The translations under genes and the position numbers were made by a program. From positions 1 through 64,000 of the forward strand of contig NZ_KB899250.1 in the NCBI RefSeq assembly GCF_000378105.1: a stretch of 64,000 nucleotides of DNA, read 5' to 3'. How positions within the stretch are numbered: the first letter of the stretch is position 1; every line of letters begins with the position of its first letter. Shown in pieces: positions 27,336-38,049 of the stretch. The notes beneath the pieces were generated by a model that did not search any database, was not told the origin of the DNA, and saw nothing but the letters and a program-made list of their open reading frames with translations. The DNA comes from Rubritalea marina DSM 17716. Its GTDB lineage: Bacteria > Verrucomicrobiota > Verrucomicrobiia > Verrucomicrobiales > Akkermansiaceae.

Positions 27336-27354
27336 GATGAAAATGATTGTCATC
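27336..27354. promoter_or_regulatory. Fur-like palindromic site
   Basis: GATGAAAATGATTGTCATC is symmetric at 16 of 19 positions and carries the AATGATTGTCAT core seen in Fur-family boxes (about 11 of 19 matches to the classical box by eye). It lies 65 bases upstream of the LysR start and 41 bases upstream of the FHA start. No fur gene is in the window. Confidence 0.45.
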
Positions 27355-27395
27355 TGAAAGATGGCTCTTTATTTCAACTTACTAACTAAGTTGCC

Positions 27396-28286
27396 ATGCC
27401 AAGAATTGTAATCATCGAACCGAACAAACAAGATCAGCCCTATAGTGTGAGCTTGGATACGAAACGACTAAGCATCGGCCGAGCTGCGGGATGCGACATC
27501 AAACTTGATGAACCGTCGATATCCAGCAACCACTGCAATTTTCTCCGAGTGCCCGGTGGCTACATTGTTGAGGACCTGGGATCCACCAATGGCCTCAAAG
27601 TCAATGGTGAACGATTCGACCGCATTGGTGTTGCCAGCAACGAGACCATCACACTTGGTCGTGAAGTCCACATTGATTTACAGTTCAGCGATGAGGAAGT
27701 CGCCTACCTTCAAAACGAAGGGCCAGCGCCACTATCCTCCTCCAATGAACTGCCACAAATGCCAAAGACGGCCCCTCTACCAGCACCTGAACCAGAGCTA
27801 CCAGTGGCAGATCTCGCAGCCCCCACCCCCACTCAACAGGCTCCTGCATACCAAGCTCCCCCAGCCGCTGCACCGCCACATCAAGCTCCCGCTTACCAAG
27901 CGCCTCCAGCCGCTGCACCGCCACACCAGGCTCCCGCATACCAAGCGCCTCCGGCAGCTGCACCGCCACACCAGGCTCCCGCATACCAAGCGCCTCCGGC
28001 CGCTGCACCGCCACACCAGGCTCCTGCTTACCAAGCGCCTCCGGCCGCTGCACCGCCACACCAGGCTCCCACATACCAAGCACCTCCGGCCGCTGCACCA
28101 GCAGCAGCTAGACCTCAAGTCACGCCTCTACCTCCGAAAAAGGCAAACCCTTTGGCCAAACTGATCGGCTTTTGCGCCTGCACTGCGCTTGCGATCCTTG
28201 CACTCAGCGCCGGCTACCTCACCCGCTATTATCAAGACGAAATAGCTCCTGACAAAGAAGAAACGCAAAACAACAACGAGCGATAG
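27396..28286 (+). CDS. FHA-domain protein with Pro/Ala repeats and a C-terminal membrane anchor
   Basis: 296 residues. The FHA domain (about 1-100) has the phosphothreonine-binding features GRAAGCDIKLDEPSISSNHC and DLGSTNGLKVNG. Residues about 149-238 are six copies of a 15-residue unit, APAYQAPPAAAPPHQ. A basic segment and one span (about 251-270) follow, then a short acidic tail. FHA domains read phosphorylation by Ser/Thr kinases; the kinase at 13906 is the only one in the window but is far away. The repeat probably acts as an extended linker. Confidence 0.88.
   Translation: MPRIVIIEPNKQDQPYSVSLDTKRLSIGRAAGCDIKLDEPSISSNHCNFLRVPGGYIVEDLGSTNGLKVNGERFDRIGVASNETITLGREVHIDLQFSDEEVAYLQNEGPAPLSSSNELPQMPKTAPLPAPEPELPVADLAAPTPTQQAPAYQAPPAAAPPHQAPAYQAPPAAAPPHQAPAYQAPPAAAPPHQAPAYQAPPAAAPPHQAPAYQAPPAAAPPHQAPTYQAPPAAAPAAARPQVTPLPPKKANPLAKLIGFCACTALAILALSAGYLTRYYQDEIAPDKEETQNNNER
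27840..28109 (+). repeat. Six 45-bp in-frame tandem repeats in the FHA gene
   Basis: Six consecutive 45-bp units encode APAYQAPPAAAPPHQ variants; the last diverges at its end (AAAPAAA). Near-identity between units 2-5 suggests recent expansion by slippage or recombination. Confidence 0.9.
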
Positions 28287-28301
28287 GCCAAAGCCCCGCG
28301 C

Positions 28302-28979
28302 TCATCGCTTCTGTAGCCACTCCGCGCTAGCATAGCGCGCCTGCACCAATCCAGCCACAGCCATCCGCTCAGGCTGGATTTTTTGTGTCATCATGACGAG
28401 CTTGGGAGAAAGCTGCTGAGCAAAGCACCCTTGCCAGGCATCTCCTGCCGCCTGCACGCACCCTTGATGCAGCAGTCCGAAACGACCACGTTTCTGTCCA
28501 GCGCCTGCCACCTTGGCACCACTGTCACTCACCACATCCTGAGCGACTGGATTACGAAAGCAATCCCGCCCCCCAGTCGCCACACTCCCATCACAAAGTG
28601 ACACTCGCTGCCCATTCAACGCCAGGCTACGCACCAAAGCCTGATGAATATCATAATAACTAGCATCACCACGCAGCGTCGCAAGATGATATGCTTTAGG
28701 CACGATCAAGGTGTAGGTCCCCCCCAGCCGATGGTCCACCATCCCCCCGCCAGTCCAGCGCCTCACAAAACCCACCTCATCATCAAACATCGCCTGTGCC
28801 TCCGCGAGCCTATCAAAATACCCCAGACTAACCGTAGGCGAATTCCAGCGGTAAAACCTCAACAATGGGCGCTCACGCTGCTGCGTGTAGAGAAGTTCAT
28901 CCACGGCCATATTCTCAGCGCCACTGCGCGGGTCCAGATCCACCCAAACATCCAACACATCAAATAGGAACTCAGCCAT
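28302..28979 (-). CDS. Lipoate-protein ligase A-like protein
   Basis: 225 residues of the BPL/LplA/LipB fold: SGAENMAVDELLYTQQ near the start, LLRFYRWNSPTVSLGYFDR, and FVRRWTGGGMVDHRLGGTYTL with the conserved RRxTGGG lipoyl-binding loop. A Lys in GAKVAGAGQKR fits the catalytic Lys region. It may attach lipoate or octanoate to 2-oxoacid dehydrogenase E2 or GcvH. It lacks the extra C-terminal domain of E. coli LplA, so LipM/LplA-like amidotransferase is an alternative. Divergent from the DAHP synthase gene. Confidence 0.8.
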   Translation of the reverse strand: MAEFLFDVLDVWVDLDPRSGAENMAVDELLYTQQRERPLLRFYRWNSPTVSLGYFDRLAEAQAMFDDEVGFVRRWTGGGMVDHRLGGTYTLIVPKAYHLATLRGDASYYDIHQALVRSLALNGQRVSLCDGSVATGGRDCFRNPVAQDVVSDSGAKVAGAGQKRGRFGLLHQGCVQAAGDAWQGCFAQQLSPKLVMMTQKIQPERMAVAGLVQARYASAEWLQKR

Positions 28980-29058
28980 TGACGATGATATTATTTGGAT
29001 TTCTCAAACTCTCAAACTAATTACTTGAATCCTCTTCTATTACAGACACATTGGTGCC

Positions 29059-30129
29059 GTGAACAACACACAGACAGACGACATCCGTATTCAGGCCATT
29101 TCCCCACTCATCTCGCCAGCGGTACTTTCCTACTATCTTCCCATCACCGATGAGGCTGTGGAAACTGTGACCAAAGCTCGCCGTGAAGCGGAAGACATTC
29201 TTCTTGGCAAAGACGACCGAATTCTCGTGGTCGTTGGCCCATGCTCGATCCACGACCCTAGCGCCGCCATCGAATATGCAGAGCGCCTCAAGTCGCTTGC
29301 TGAGCAACACAAAGAAGACCTCTGTATCATCATGCGTGTGTACTTTGAAAAGCCTCGCACCACCGTCGGCTGGAAAGGCTTGATCAATGACCCTCACCTC
29401 GATGGTTCTTTCGATATCAACCGCGGCCTCCGCATCGCTCGTGAGCTACTCCTAGAACTCAACACCATGGGCATGCCTGCTGCCACTGAATTCCTCGATG
29501 CGATCTCACCTCAGTACGTCGCCGACCTCATTTCCTGGGGCGCTATCGGAGCTCGCACCACCGAGTCTCAAGTGCATCGCGAGCTAGCCTCTGGCCTTTC
29601 CATGCCGATCGGGTTCAAAAATGGCACGCGCGGCACAATCCAGATCGCCCTCGACGCGATCCAAGCAGCCCAAGGCTCCCACCACTTCCTTTCTGTCACC
29701 AAACAAGGTGTCTCAGCGATTGTCACCACCGCCGGGAACCATGCAGGCCACATCATCCTGCGAGGCTCCTCAGACGGACCAAACTTCAGCAAAGAACATG
29801 TGGACGCCTGTGCAGAACGCCTCACGGCAAAAGGACTGCCAGAACAGCTCATGGTCGATGCCTCACACGGCAATTCCTGCAAAGACTACCGCAACCAACC
29901 GGCTGTCGTCGCCGACCTCTGCGAACAAATCAGCGCAGGCTCCAAAGCAGTCGCCTCAATCATGATTGAGTCCAACCTCATCGAAGGCGCACAAAAACTT
30001 GGCGACGATCCATCACAGCTCGTCTATGGACAGTCGATCACCGACCAGTGCATCAGTTGGCAGAGCACAGAAGATGTGATCTCTCAGCTCTCTGAAGCGG
30101 TGCAGAAGCGTCGTGCCCAAAATAGTTAA
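29059..30129 (+). CDS. 3-deoxy-7-phosphoheptulonate synthase, class I (AroF/G/H type)
   Basis: Condenses PEP and erythrose 4-phosphate, the first step of the shikimate pathway. The 356-residue protein has VVGPCSIHDPSAAIEYA, RVYFEKPRTTVGWKGLINDP, the metal-ligand region DASHGNSCKDY, and SIMIESNLIEGAQ. This is the feedback-regulated AroFGH class; which aromatic amino acid inhibits it cannot be read by eye. Start is GTG at 29059. A strong terminator follows, so it is monocistronic. Confidence 0.95.
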   Translation: MNNTQTDDIRIQAISPLISPAVLSYYLPITDEAVETVTKARREAEDILLGKDDRILVVVGPCSIHDPSAAIEYAERLKSLAEQHKEDLCIIMRVYFEKPRTTVGWKGLINDPHLDGSFDINRGLRIARELLLELNTMGMPAATEFLDAISPQYVADLISWGAIGARTTESQVHRELASGLSMPIGFKNGTRGTIQIALDAIQAAQGSHHFLSVTKQGVSAIVTTAGNHAGHIILRGSSDGPNFSKEHVDACAERLTAKGLPEQLMVDASHGNSCKDYRNQPAVVADLCEQISAGSKAVASIMIESNLIEGAQKLGDDPSQLVYGQSITDQCISWQSTEDVISQLSEAVQKRRAQNS

Positions 30130-30150
30130 ACCATACCCTCTCGCTTTTCT

Positions 30151-30188
30151 AGCCAGCTACCCAGCTCACCGGGTAGCTGGCTTTTTTT
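30151..30188 (+). terminator. Rho-independent terminator of the DAHP synthase gene
   Basis: A 12-bp stem (AGCCAGCTACCC with GGGTAGCTGGCT) is followed by a run of seven T. Confidence 0.9.
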
Positions 30189-30347
30189 GTACCGCATCAA
30201 GCAAAAGCACAGTCACTATGAAATCTGCTCATCATCACCAACAATGATATCGACGATTTATAGCACGATTCCTCATTCAATAGACACAATTCCCACTTGC
30301 CCAACAGTCTCTGATGCTCTAAACACGCGCGCATCGAATCTAATTAG

Positions 30348-32543
<2,196 letters not shown>

Positions 32544-32546
32544 CGG

Positions 32547-32571
32547 CTTAAGAGGCTTCCAGCCTCTTAAG
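32547..32571. other. Hairpin directly after icd
   Basis: CTTAAGAGGCT and its exact complement AGCCTCTTAAG flank a 3-base loop, starting 4 bases after the icd stop. There is no T run; it may protect the mRNA 3' end or be part of a composite terminator. Confidence 0.6.
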
Positions 32572-32599
32572 AGTAGCCAGTAGTGAGTAGCAAGTAGCT
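32572..32599 (+). repeat. Four tandem AGTAGNN heptamers
   Basis: AGTAGCC, AGTAGTG, AGTAGCA and AGTAGCT follow each other without gaps between the icd hairpin and its terminator. A related pair lies at 39341-39354. Confidence 0.7.
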
Positions 32600-32612
32600 A
32601 GCATTACTTTCA

Positions 32613-32644
32613 AAGCGTTTCCGATCAGTCGGAAGCGCTTTTTT
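32613..32644 (+). terminator. Rho-independent terminator of icd
   Basis: A 12-bp stem (AAGCGTTTCCGA with TCGGAAGCGCTT, one G-U pair), a 4-base loop, then six T in total. Confidence 0.85.
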
Positions 32645-32731
32645 GTGGCCTCAAACAAGCAGGCACTACCCTGCCTCAGAACTGAGTCACAGCAGCTAAA
32701 TATTCCAGCCCCATTGCTCCCCTCTAACACG

Positions 32732-33477
32732 TCATTTAGCCGCTTTTTTCGCAGCCTTCTTCTTTGCTTGAATGATCTTCACCATCACTCCGCCGTCCGC
32801 ACGCTTCACTTCGACCTTGGGTATCAGCTCTGCTAGGTCGGACAATTTAGTAGCGCCCCACATGCGGGGGTCAAAATCCGGAGATTTATTATTGATGTGG
32901 CTTCCTACACCACCGAGCTGAGCCCAGCCATTGTCCTCCCCTATTGCATCAATGGCATTTTTAATAAATTAAACAACTTGGGATCCGTAGGAGCTTTCGT
33001 ATCAACCTCAGTTTTCTGTTCAGAATCACCAAGCAGTTCAATGTAGGTGAATTTGTCGCAAGATTCAACAAATGGCTTCGGTGTCTTTTTCTCACCAAAC
33101 CCATAAACTCTCAATGCTTGTTCTCGCAAGCGCATTGCCAATGGAGTGAAATCGGAATCACTAGACACCAAGCAAAAGCCATAAAAGCGACCAGAGTGCA
33201 TCAAATCCATAGCTTGGATGATCATCGCTATATCGCTGGCATTCTTACCTGTTGTGTATGCAAATTGTTGGATGGGTTGAATCGAATGATCCAACATCAC
33301 CCTCCTCCAACCACTAAGATGCTTACTACTCCAGTCACCATAGGCTCGCCTAACACTAGTAGATCCAAACTTTGCTATTTCTTCGAGAATACCAGGAATA
33401 GCAGTCAGTGAGGTATTATCAGCATCGATCAAAACCACAACACTCGAACTATGAGAACTATTAGATATTGATATCAC
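32732..33477 (-). pseudogene. NYN domain / OST-HTH (LOTUS) protein, interrupted by a one-base frameshift
   Basis: The 5' frame (33477, GTG, to 32941) encodes a NYN/LabA-type PIN-like RNase domain: VVVLIDADNTS, KNASDIAMIIQAMDLM, CLVSSDSDFTPLAMRLRE and VYGFGEKKTP. It stops after KLFNLLKMPLMQ. If one A is added to the five-A run at about 32956-32960, the frame continues as KLFNLLKNAIDAIGEDNGW and then through SHINNKSPDFDPR, a normal C-terminal OST-HTH domain, to a Lys/Ala-rich tail and a TGA at 32734-32732. The continuation is too family-like to be chance. It may be a sequencing error in the homopolymer, a real mutation, or a -1 frameshift; no classical slippery heptamer is present. Confidence 0.85.
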
Positions 33478-33631
33478 CTAACAAAAAACTACATCATGTC
33501 GAGACTTCAACAGACTCCCTATACATCGATTATGATTCCCTTGAAATTATAGTAAGCAGCCGCACACTTCCTCAAAACTTACGATAGGCAAATTCAATTC
33601 AAACCTGTTTTATATTGTTAGATCGAACATT

Positions 33632-35509
33632 ATGCACCTTAAGTACGCCATAGCCTGGATCTTTAGCTTCCTATTCCTAACAGCAACGCTACTCGCTGAA
33701 AAGATGGAGCTCGAATTCAAATCGGGTGAAACAAAAGAAGTGCAAGTGATCGTCTTTCAGAAGGGCTGGCTCATGTATGCCGATACCGAAGGTGCACTAC
33801 ACACGATTCAAGAGCATAAGCTAAGTGAGGAGTCACAAAACAAAGTAAGGCTCTACCGACCTCAGCCAAATCTCGTCAAAGAATGGATGGGTAATCTCTT
33901 GGAAGAACCCGCTGAGTTTCCTCCCACTCCTCCGAGAGGTTGGCAGCTAGTTGGCTGGGATGATGCAGACCGTAGCTTCATTCAGAACCTGAATCAGCAG
34001 GATTATGGAAACTCCTGGACGGACTGTGTTCCCAACAGCTTGATCAATTCACTCAAATGGTGGGACAACCGCAAGCTTCTCCCTTTTAAAAAAAAGCGCG
34101 ATTATGAGGATCAAGTCGATTGGATGCATTCAGAATTGGCAATGCTCAGCTCTACGGGAATGAATTCGGGAACCCGTCTGAGCAAGTTAGCCCATGGGAC
34201 TGCTAGATTTTTTCAGAAAAACCTCACCCGTCCCTTCTTATTCCCCTTTTTCGAAATCAAAGATATTACACCTGGGAAACTATGCTTCTACACACAAAAC
34301 AACACGGCTGCCTGTTTGACTCTCTCGGTTTATTATGCAGGTAATTACAAAGCGGAGCATTGCGTCACCCTCGTGAGTGCCGATCTGGACGGGCGCATCA
34401 AATTCAACACTTGGGGTCATAAGTTTAGCGGCAAACTTATCCCAATTCCAGGTAAGCCACACTCCTACACGATTGAGCTATTCAATCAAAATGAACTACC
34501 AAATCATTTCCTTTCCTACGATATGAGCTTCGCTATTCAGCATTCTAGAAGAGGCTCACTCAACATCTGTCTTCCCTACAAACGCCTCCAAGTGGGAGAC
34601 ACCTGGACACCGCCCCCAACATCCCTCGTCTACTCTGCTGATCAATACAAAGCCACGCCGAAGAAGCACCACCACGTCATTGTCGAATGGGACACCTGCA
34701 CTAAAGATGGCTTTAAAAAGAAGCGCCCCTTTACTTCGACTTGGACCTCTTCATCAGGCAAGACAATGGATGCTAGCCTGGTCGGCTCTACCGATCATGC
34801 CTACATTTTCCGCAAGGGCAAAAAGCAGTTTAAACTATCCCGCCATGAGCTCAATTTCGAGAGCTATATCCGAGCTGAGCTCTGGAAAAGCAACATCGGA
34901 GAAAGCTTTCAGCTTCCTGCTTGTGTCCTCCATTATCGCCTAAAGCACCCAGGAAGAGCCAATACTGAGACCCTTGTAAAAGTGTATTATGATGGTGATG
35001 GCATTGCTGAAGCCAAGCTACCACACATTCAAAAAGCCTTCAGTTACAACCATCAGACGAAAACACTCTCCACACGTTCTCTAATCAATGAAGGGTATCA
35101 TTTCTCAACAGTTCTAGAAGACACCCCTTCACCCTTTGTAATGCCACCCGATCAATGCCTAGAGCTTTGCAATTGCGACCAAGCCAACCGCAATGAATTC
35201 CCAAGTCGTTCCACAAGAATTAAACCATTCAGAAGAAACCAGTACCACCACGCGAATACCTCAGCTCCAGCCGTTACACGCTTGCTCTACCTCATCAATG
35301 GTTCACCTGTTCACACGGATCAAGGTACAACCAAGTACATTTACACTTTTAATCAAGGGGTTCCTTCTCAGAGCGGAAGCCTCAACATTCCGCTCGATGT
35401 AGCCCACCATTGGGGAGTTCTCCCAACAAAGTACGCTTGGAGTACCGAAGACAAAAAACACAGTTCATTCGAACTTATCAAAATCACCGAACCAAGTATC
35501 GAGTTTTGA
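33632..35509 (+). CDS. Secreted protein with SHD1-like domains flanking a papain/C39-like fold
   Basis: 625 residues, signal peptide 1-22. Residues about 24-75 (MELEFKSGETKEVQVIVF...LHTIQEHKLSEESQNKV) and about 355-415 (FTSTWTSSSGKTMDASLVG...LSRHELN) resemble SHD1-type domains common in Planctomycetota and Verrucomicrobiota. Between them, DCVPNSLINSLKWW (Cys132), EHCVTLVSADLDG (His243) and FNTWG (Asn259) are in the order and spacing of a papain-like Cys-His-Asn triad as in peptidase C39-like domains. No named family is recognised for the whole. It stands alone between the NYN gene and the LysM gene. Function unknown; peptidase activity is inference. Confidence 0.65.
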   Translation: MHLKYAIAWIFSFLFLTATLLAEKMELEFKSGETKEVQVIVFQKGWLMYADTEGALHTIQEHKLSEESQNKVRLYRPQPNLVKEWMGNLLEEPAEFPPTPPRGWQLVGWDDADRSFIQNLNQQDYGNSWTDCVPNSLINSLKWWDNRKLLPFKKKRDYEDQVDWMHSELAMLSSTGMNSGTRLSKLAHGTARFFQKNLTRPFLFPFFEIKDITPGKLCFYTQNNTAACLTLSVYYAGNYKAEHCVTLVSADLDGRIKFNTWGHKFSGKLIPIPGKPHSYTIELFNQNELPNHFLSYDMSFAIQHSRRGSLNICLPYKRLQVGDTWTPPPTSLVYSADQYKATPKKHHHVIVEWDTCTKDGFKKKRPFTSTWTSSSGKTMDASLVGSTDHAYIFRKGKKQFKLSRHELNFESYIRAELWKSNIGESFQLPACVLHYRLKHPGRANTETLVKVYYDGDGIAEAKLPHIQKAFSYNHQTKTLSTRSLINEGYHFSTVLEDTPSPFVMPPDQCLELCNCDQANRNEFPSRSTRIKPFRRNQYHHANTSAPAVTRLLYLINGSPVHTDQGTTKYIYTFNQGVPSQSGSLNIPLDVAHHWGVLPTKYAWSTEDKKHSSFELIKITEPSIEF

Positions 35510-35628
35510 TCTCACACGCTTAGGTCACATGATCATGGTACCTAGCACAAAGAAAACCTAGTCCCTATCAGCGACTCTAATACTTTCTAACTTTACATCA
35601 TGGAGGGAATCGCAGATCGTTGTGTGCA

Positions 35629-36828
35629 ATGAAATCCTTGGTTTGTACTGCGGCCCTAGCAAGCGCGACACTCGTTTCCACTGCCCTCGCTGATTCTGAG
35701 CTTGAGATCCTGCGCGAGCGGATCAAGCAACAGGAAGAAACGATCAACGACCTCAAGGAAAAGCTTTCCAAATACGAGGCCACACCGGCGACGACGGAAG
35801 CAGCTGCGAGTAAGCCAGCAGCGCCGATCGACATCCCGCCGCCAAGTATCGACATCCCAGCGCCCTCTCTCGCTGACAGCGTGGAGCTCCCGCCAGCAGA
35901 GGTCGCACAAACAGCTGAGGCTGTGGCAGAGGGTAAGGCTCCAGAGGAGGAGGCTAAGCCAGTCACACCAGCCAAGGCACTCATTGTCGAAGCAGCTCCA
36001 GCTTACTACACTGTCGAGTCCGGCGACCACCTGACCAAGATTGCGCGCAAGCACGACACCAGCGTGGCCGAGCTTCTGGCAATCAACCCTGGAATCAACC
36101 CGAATGCTCTACGTATTGGCCAGCGCGTCAATATACCAGCCAGTGCAGAATCTAAAGAAACCGTAGAACAAATTGCAGCAGCAGCGGGCACCAAGCCGGC
36201 TCCAGTGGTCGAGGAAACGCCAGCAGCTCCGGCCGACAAACCAGCAGCGCCAAAAGCAGCCATTGTCGTAGAAGAAGCACCAAGCGGCCCGATTCCCTAC
36301 ATCGTCCAGCAGGGCGACACCATGTTCAACCTTTCACGCAAGCACAACACCACCGTAGCGGCGATCAAGGCGGTGAACCCAGGACTGGACCCTCGCAAGA
36401 TGTGGGCAGGCCGCAAGATGTACCTTCCTGCTCCTAAACAAGCAGCGCCCCAAGCAAAGCCTGCCGCTACTCCGGCTGCAGCTCCAGCCCCTGAGGCACC
36501 AGCCGCTCCCGCTCCGGCACCAGAGCCGCCTAAAGTCGAAATTCCAGAACCAGCACCTGAACCGGTGCAGGAAATTCCTGAGCCCTCAGCCGCTACGACT
36601 GGTGCCAGCAACGAGGACGTGAAAGAGCCACTCACCGAGACTGCATCCAACAATGCCGGCATCGACGGCAAGATCACCACCGTGAAAGTCGAAAAACAGA
36701 TGACCTTTGGCGAATTTGCGGCACAACACCAATCCACTGTCGATAAAATCAACATCCTCAATGGTCTGAGACTCAACTCAGACACCGTTCTAGCCGAGGG
36801 CTCGGAGCTCTATGTGCCTCAAAAATAG
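35629..36828 (+). CDS. Secreted LysM protein with three LysM-like repeats
   Basis: 399 residues. Signal peptide (1-22, STALAD), a short coiled coil (about 23-48), and Pro/Ala-rich linkers separate two good LysM domains, YYTVESGDHLTKIARKHDTS and YIVQQGDTMFNLSRKHNTT, each ending in a hydrophobic NIP/YLP. A third, degenerate one occupies the C-terminus (TTVKVEKQMTFGEFAAQHQS...ELYVPQK). LysM binds N-acetylglucosamine in peptidoglycan, so this is probably a cell-wall-anchored periplasmic protein. A ten-codon open frame (35600-35632) overlaps its ATG. Confidence 0.88.
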   Translation: MKSLVCTAALASATLVSTALADSELEILRERIKQQEETINDLKEKLSKYEATPATTEAAASKPAAPIDIPPPSIDIPAPSLADSVELPPAEVAQTAEAVAEGKAPEEEAKPVTPAKALIVEAAPAYYTVESGDHLTKIARKHDTSVAELLAINPGINPNALRIGQRVNIPASAESKETVEQIAAAAGTKPAPVVEETPAAPADKPAAPKAAIVVEEAPSGPIPYIVQQGDTMFNLSRKHNTTVAAIKAVNPGLDPRKMWAGRKMYLPAPKQAAPQAKPAATPAAAPAPEAPAAPAPAPEPPKVEIPEPAPEPVQEIPEPSAATTGASNEDVKEPLTETASNNAGIDGKITTVKVEKQMTFGEFAAQHQSTVDKINILNGLRLNSDTVLAEGSELYVPQK

Positions 36829-36915
36829 TGGCTCATTGCCGCCTCTGATCAGAATCTGAAGCATCTCCAGACTCCAAGCTTGTACTTCCGCCAAGGTCTC
36901 GGCACAGTGCTCAAC

Positions 36916-37368
36916 ATGAGCATGAACGACACACTGACAGCCGATATGAAGACCGCGATGAAGGCCAAGGACAAAGTAGCCCTGGGCACCATCCGCGCGT
37001 TGAAGACGGCAATCAAAAATGCAGCGATTCAGGACGGCAATGCCGATACCGTGCTCGACGATGCGGCCATCATGAGCATCACTCGAAAGCAAATCAAACA
37101 GCGCGTCGATTCCGTAGAACAATACTTGAGTGCTGGACGTGAAGAGCTCGCTGAAGTCGAGCGCCTTGAAATTGCAGTCCTTGAAAAATACCTTCCCACA
37201 GCACTCAGCGCTGATGAAATCGCGGCAATCGTGTCCGCTGTCGTAGCTGAAACTGGTGCCAGTTCACGTGCTGACATGGGCAAAGTCATGCCACTGGTAC
37301 AGCAGCGCACAGAAGGTCGTGCCGATGGCAAGACACTCTCACAAGCCGTGATGCAGGCACTTTCTTAA
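36916..37368 (+). CDS. yqeY: GatB/YqeY domain protein
   Basis: 150 residues, beginning MSMNDTLTADMKTAMKAKDKVALGTIRALKTAIKN, positions 1-35, and ending GRADGKTLSQAVMQ, as in YqeY. The domain is the RNA-binding tail of GatB; free-standing YqeY proteins are widespread and of uncertain role. A second ATG two codons in is an alternative start. ispD follows after 6 bases, so the two are co-transcribed. Confidence 0.92.
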   Translation: MSMNDTLTADMKTAMKAKDKVALGTIRALKTAIKNAAIQDGNADTVLDDAAIMSITRKQIKQRVDSVEQYLSAGREELAEVERLEIAVLEKYLPTALSADEIAAIVSAVVAETGASSRADMGKVMPLVQQRTEGRADGKTLSQAVMQALS

Positions 37369-37374
37369 GCTAGC

Positions 37375-38049
37375 ATGGAGACACTTTCGGTCATCATCGT
37401 AGCCGCTGGTTCAAGCAGGCGAATGGGCTTTGACAAGCTTATGGCACCGCTCAATGGCAAGCCAGTACTCCAGCACAGCATGGAGACCTTCCTGGCGATG
37501 GACTGCGTCGAGCGCCTGGTGCTCGTGAGCCCAGCCTCTCGACTCGAACAACTTCAGCTCGCGCCTGAGCTGCTCAAAAAAGTCTTACGTGTCGATGGCG
37601 GCAGTGAACGCCACTTTTCGGTACTCAACGGCCTGCATGCCCTCGACGCACAAGCGCGTTGGGTGGCCGTCCACGATGGCGCACGCCCGCTCATCAGCGC
37701 ACAGCAGACACTGGCCACCTTCAAGGCAGCTCAAGCACATCAAGCCGCCACATCGGGCAAGCGCATCACCGACACTGTGAAACGCACCGATGCCCAGCAA
37801 AAAATCAGCGAGAGCGTCTCTAGAGAGAACCTCTGGAGCATGGAAACCCCTCAAATTTTTAGCCGTTCGCTCCTCGATCAAGCGTACGCCAAGGTAGTCA
37901 AAGAACAATTGCTCGTCACTGATGAAGTCTCGGCAGTCGAACACATGGGCGTCGCCACCTTCATCCAAGCGAATACCACGCCCAACCTCAAAATCACTTT
38001 CCCCGAGGACATCCCACTCGCGGAGATCCTACAGCAACACAGCCACTGA
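37375..38049 (+). CDS. ispD: 2-C-methyl-D-erythritol 4-phosphate cytidylyltransferase
   Basis: CTP-dependent step of the MEP isoprenoid pathway. The 224-residue nucleotidyltransferase has the N-terminal VIIVAAGSSRRMG loop with the catalytic Arg, AVHDGARPL, DTVKR, and VTDEVSAVE. Its stop shares a base with the next start (TGATG at 38047-38051), so the M16 peptidase gene is translationally coupled. Confidence 0.95.
   Translation: METLSVIIVAAGSSRRMGFDKLMAPLNGKPVLQHSMETFLAMDCVERLVLVSPASRLEQLQLAPELLKKVLRVDGGSERHFSVLNGLHALDAQARWVAVHDGARPLISAQQTLATFKAAQAHQAATSGKRITDTVKRTDAQQKISESVSRENLWSMETPQIFSRSLLDQAYAKVVKEQLLVTDEVSAVEHMGVATFIQANTTPNLKITFPEDIPLAEILQQHSH

Noticed and set aside
27840-28109. Regular 45-bp repeats suggest a CRISPR-like array
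   Set aside because: There are no spacers; the repeats are contiguous and in frame with the FHA gene.
27685-28118. Minus-strand open frames opposite the FHA repeats
   Set aside because: They arise from the repeat composition and have no independent start or motif.
32941-32965. Programmed -1 frameshift signal in the NYN gene
   Set aside because: No X-XXY-YYZ heptamer or clear downstream stem is visible, so slippage is only one option among error and mutation.
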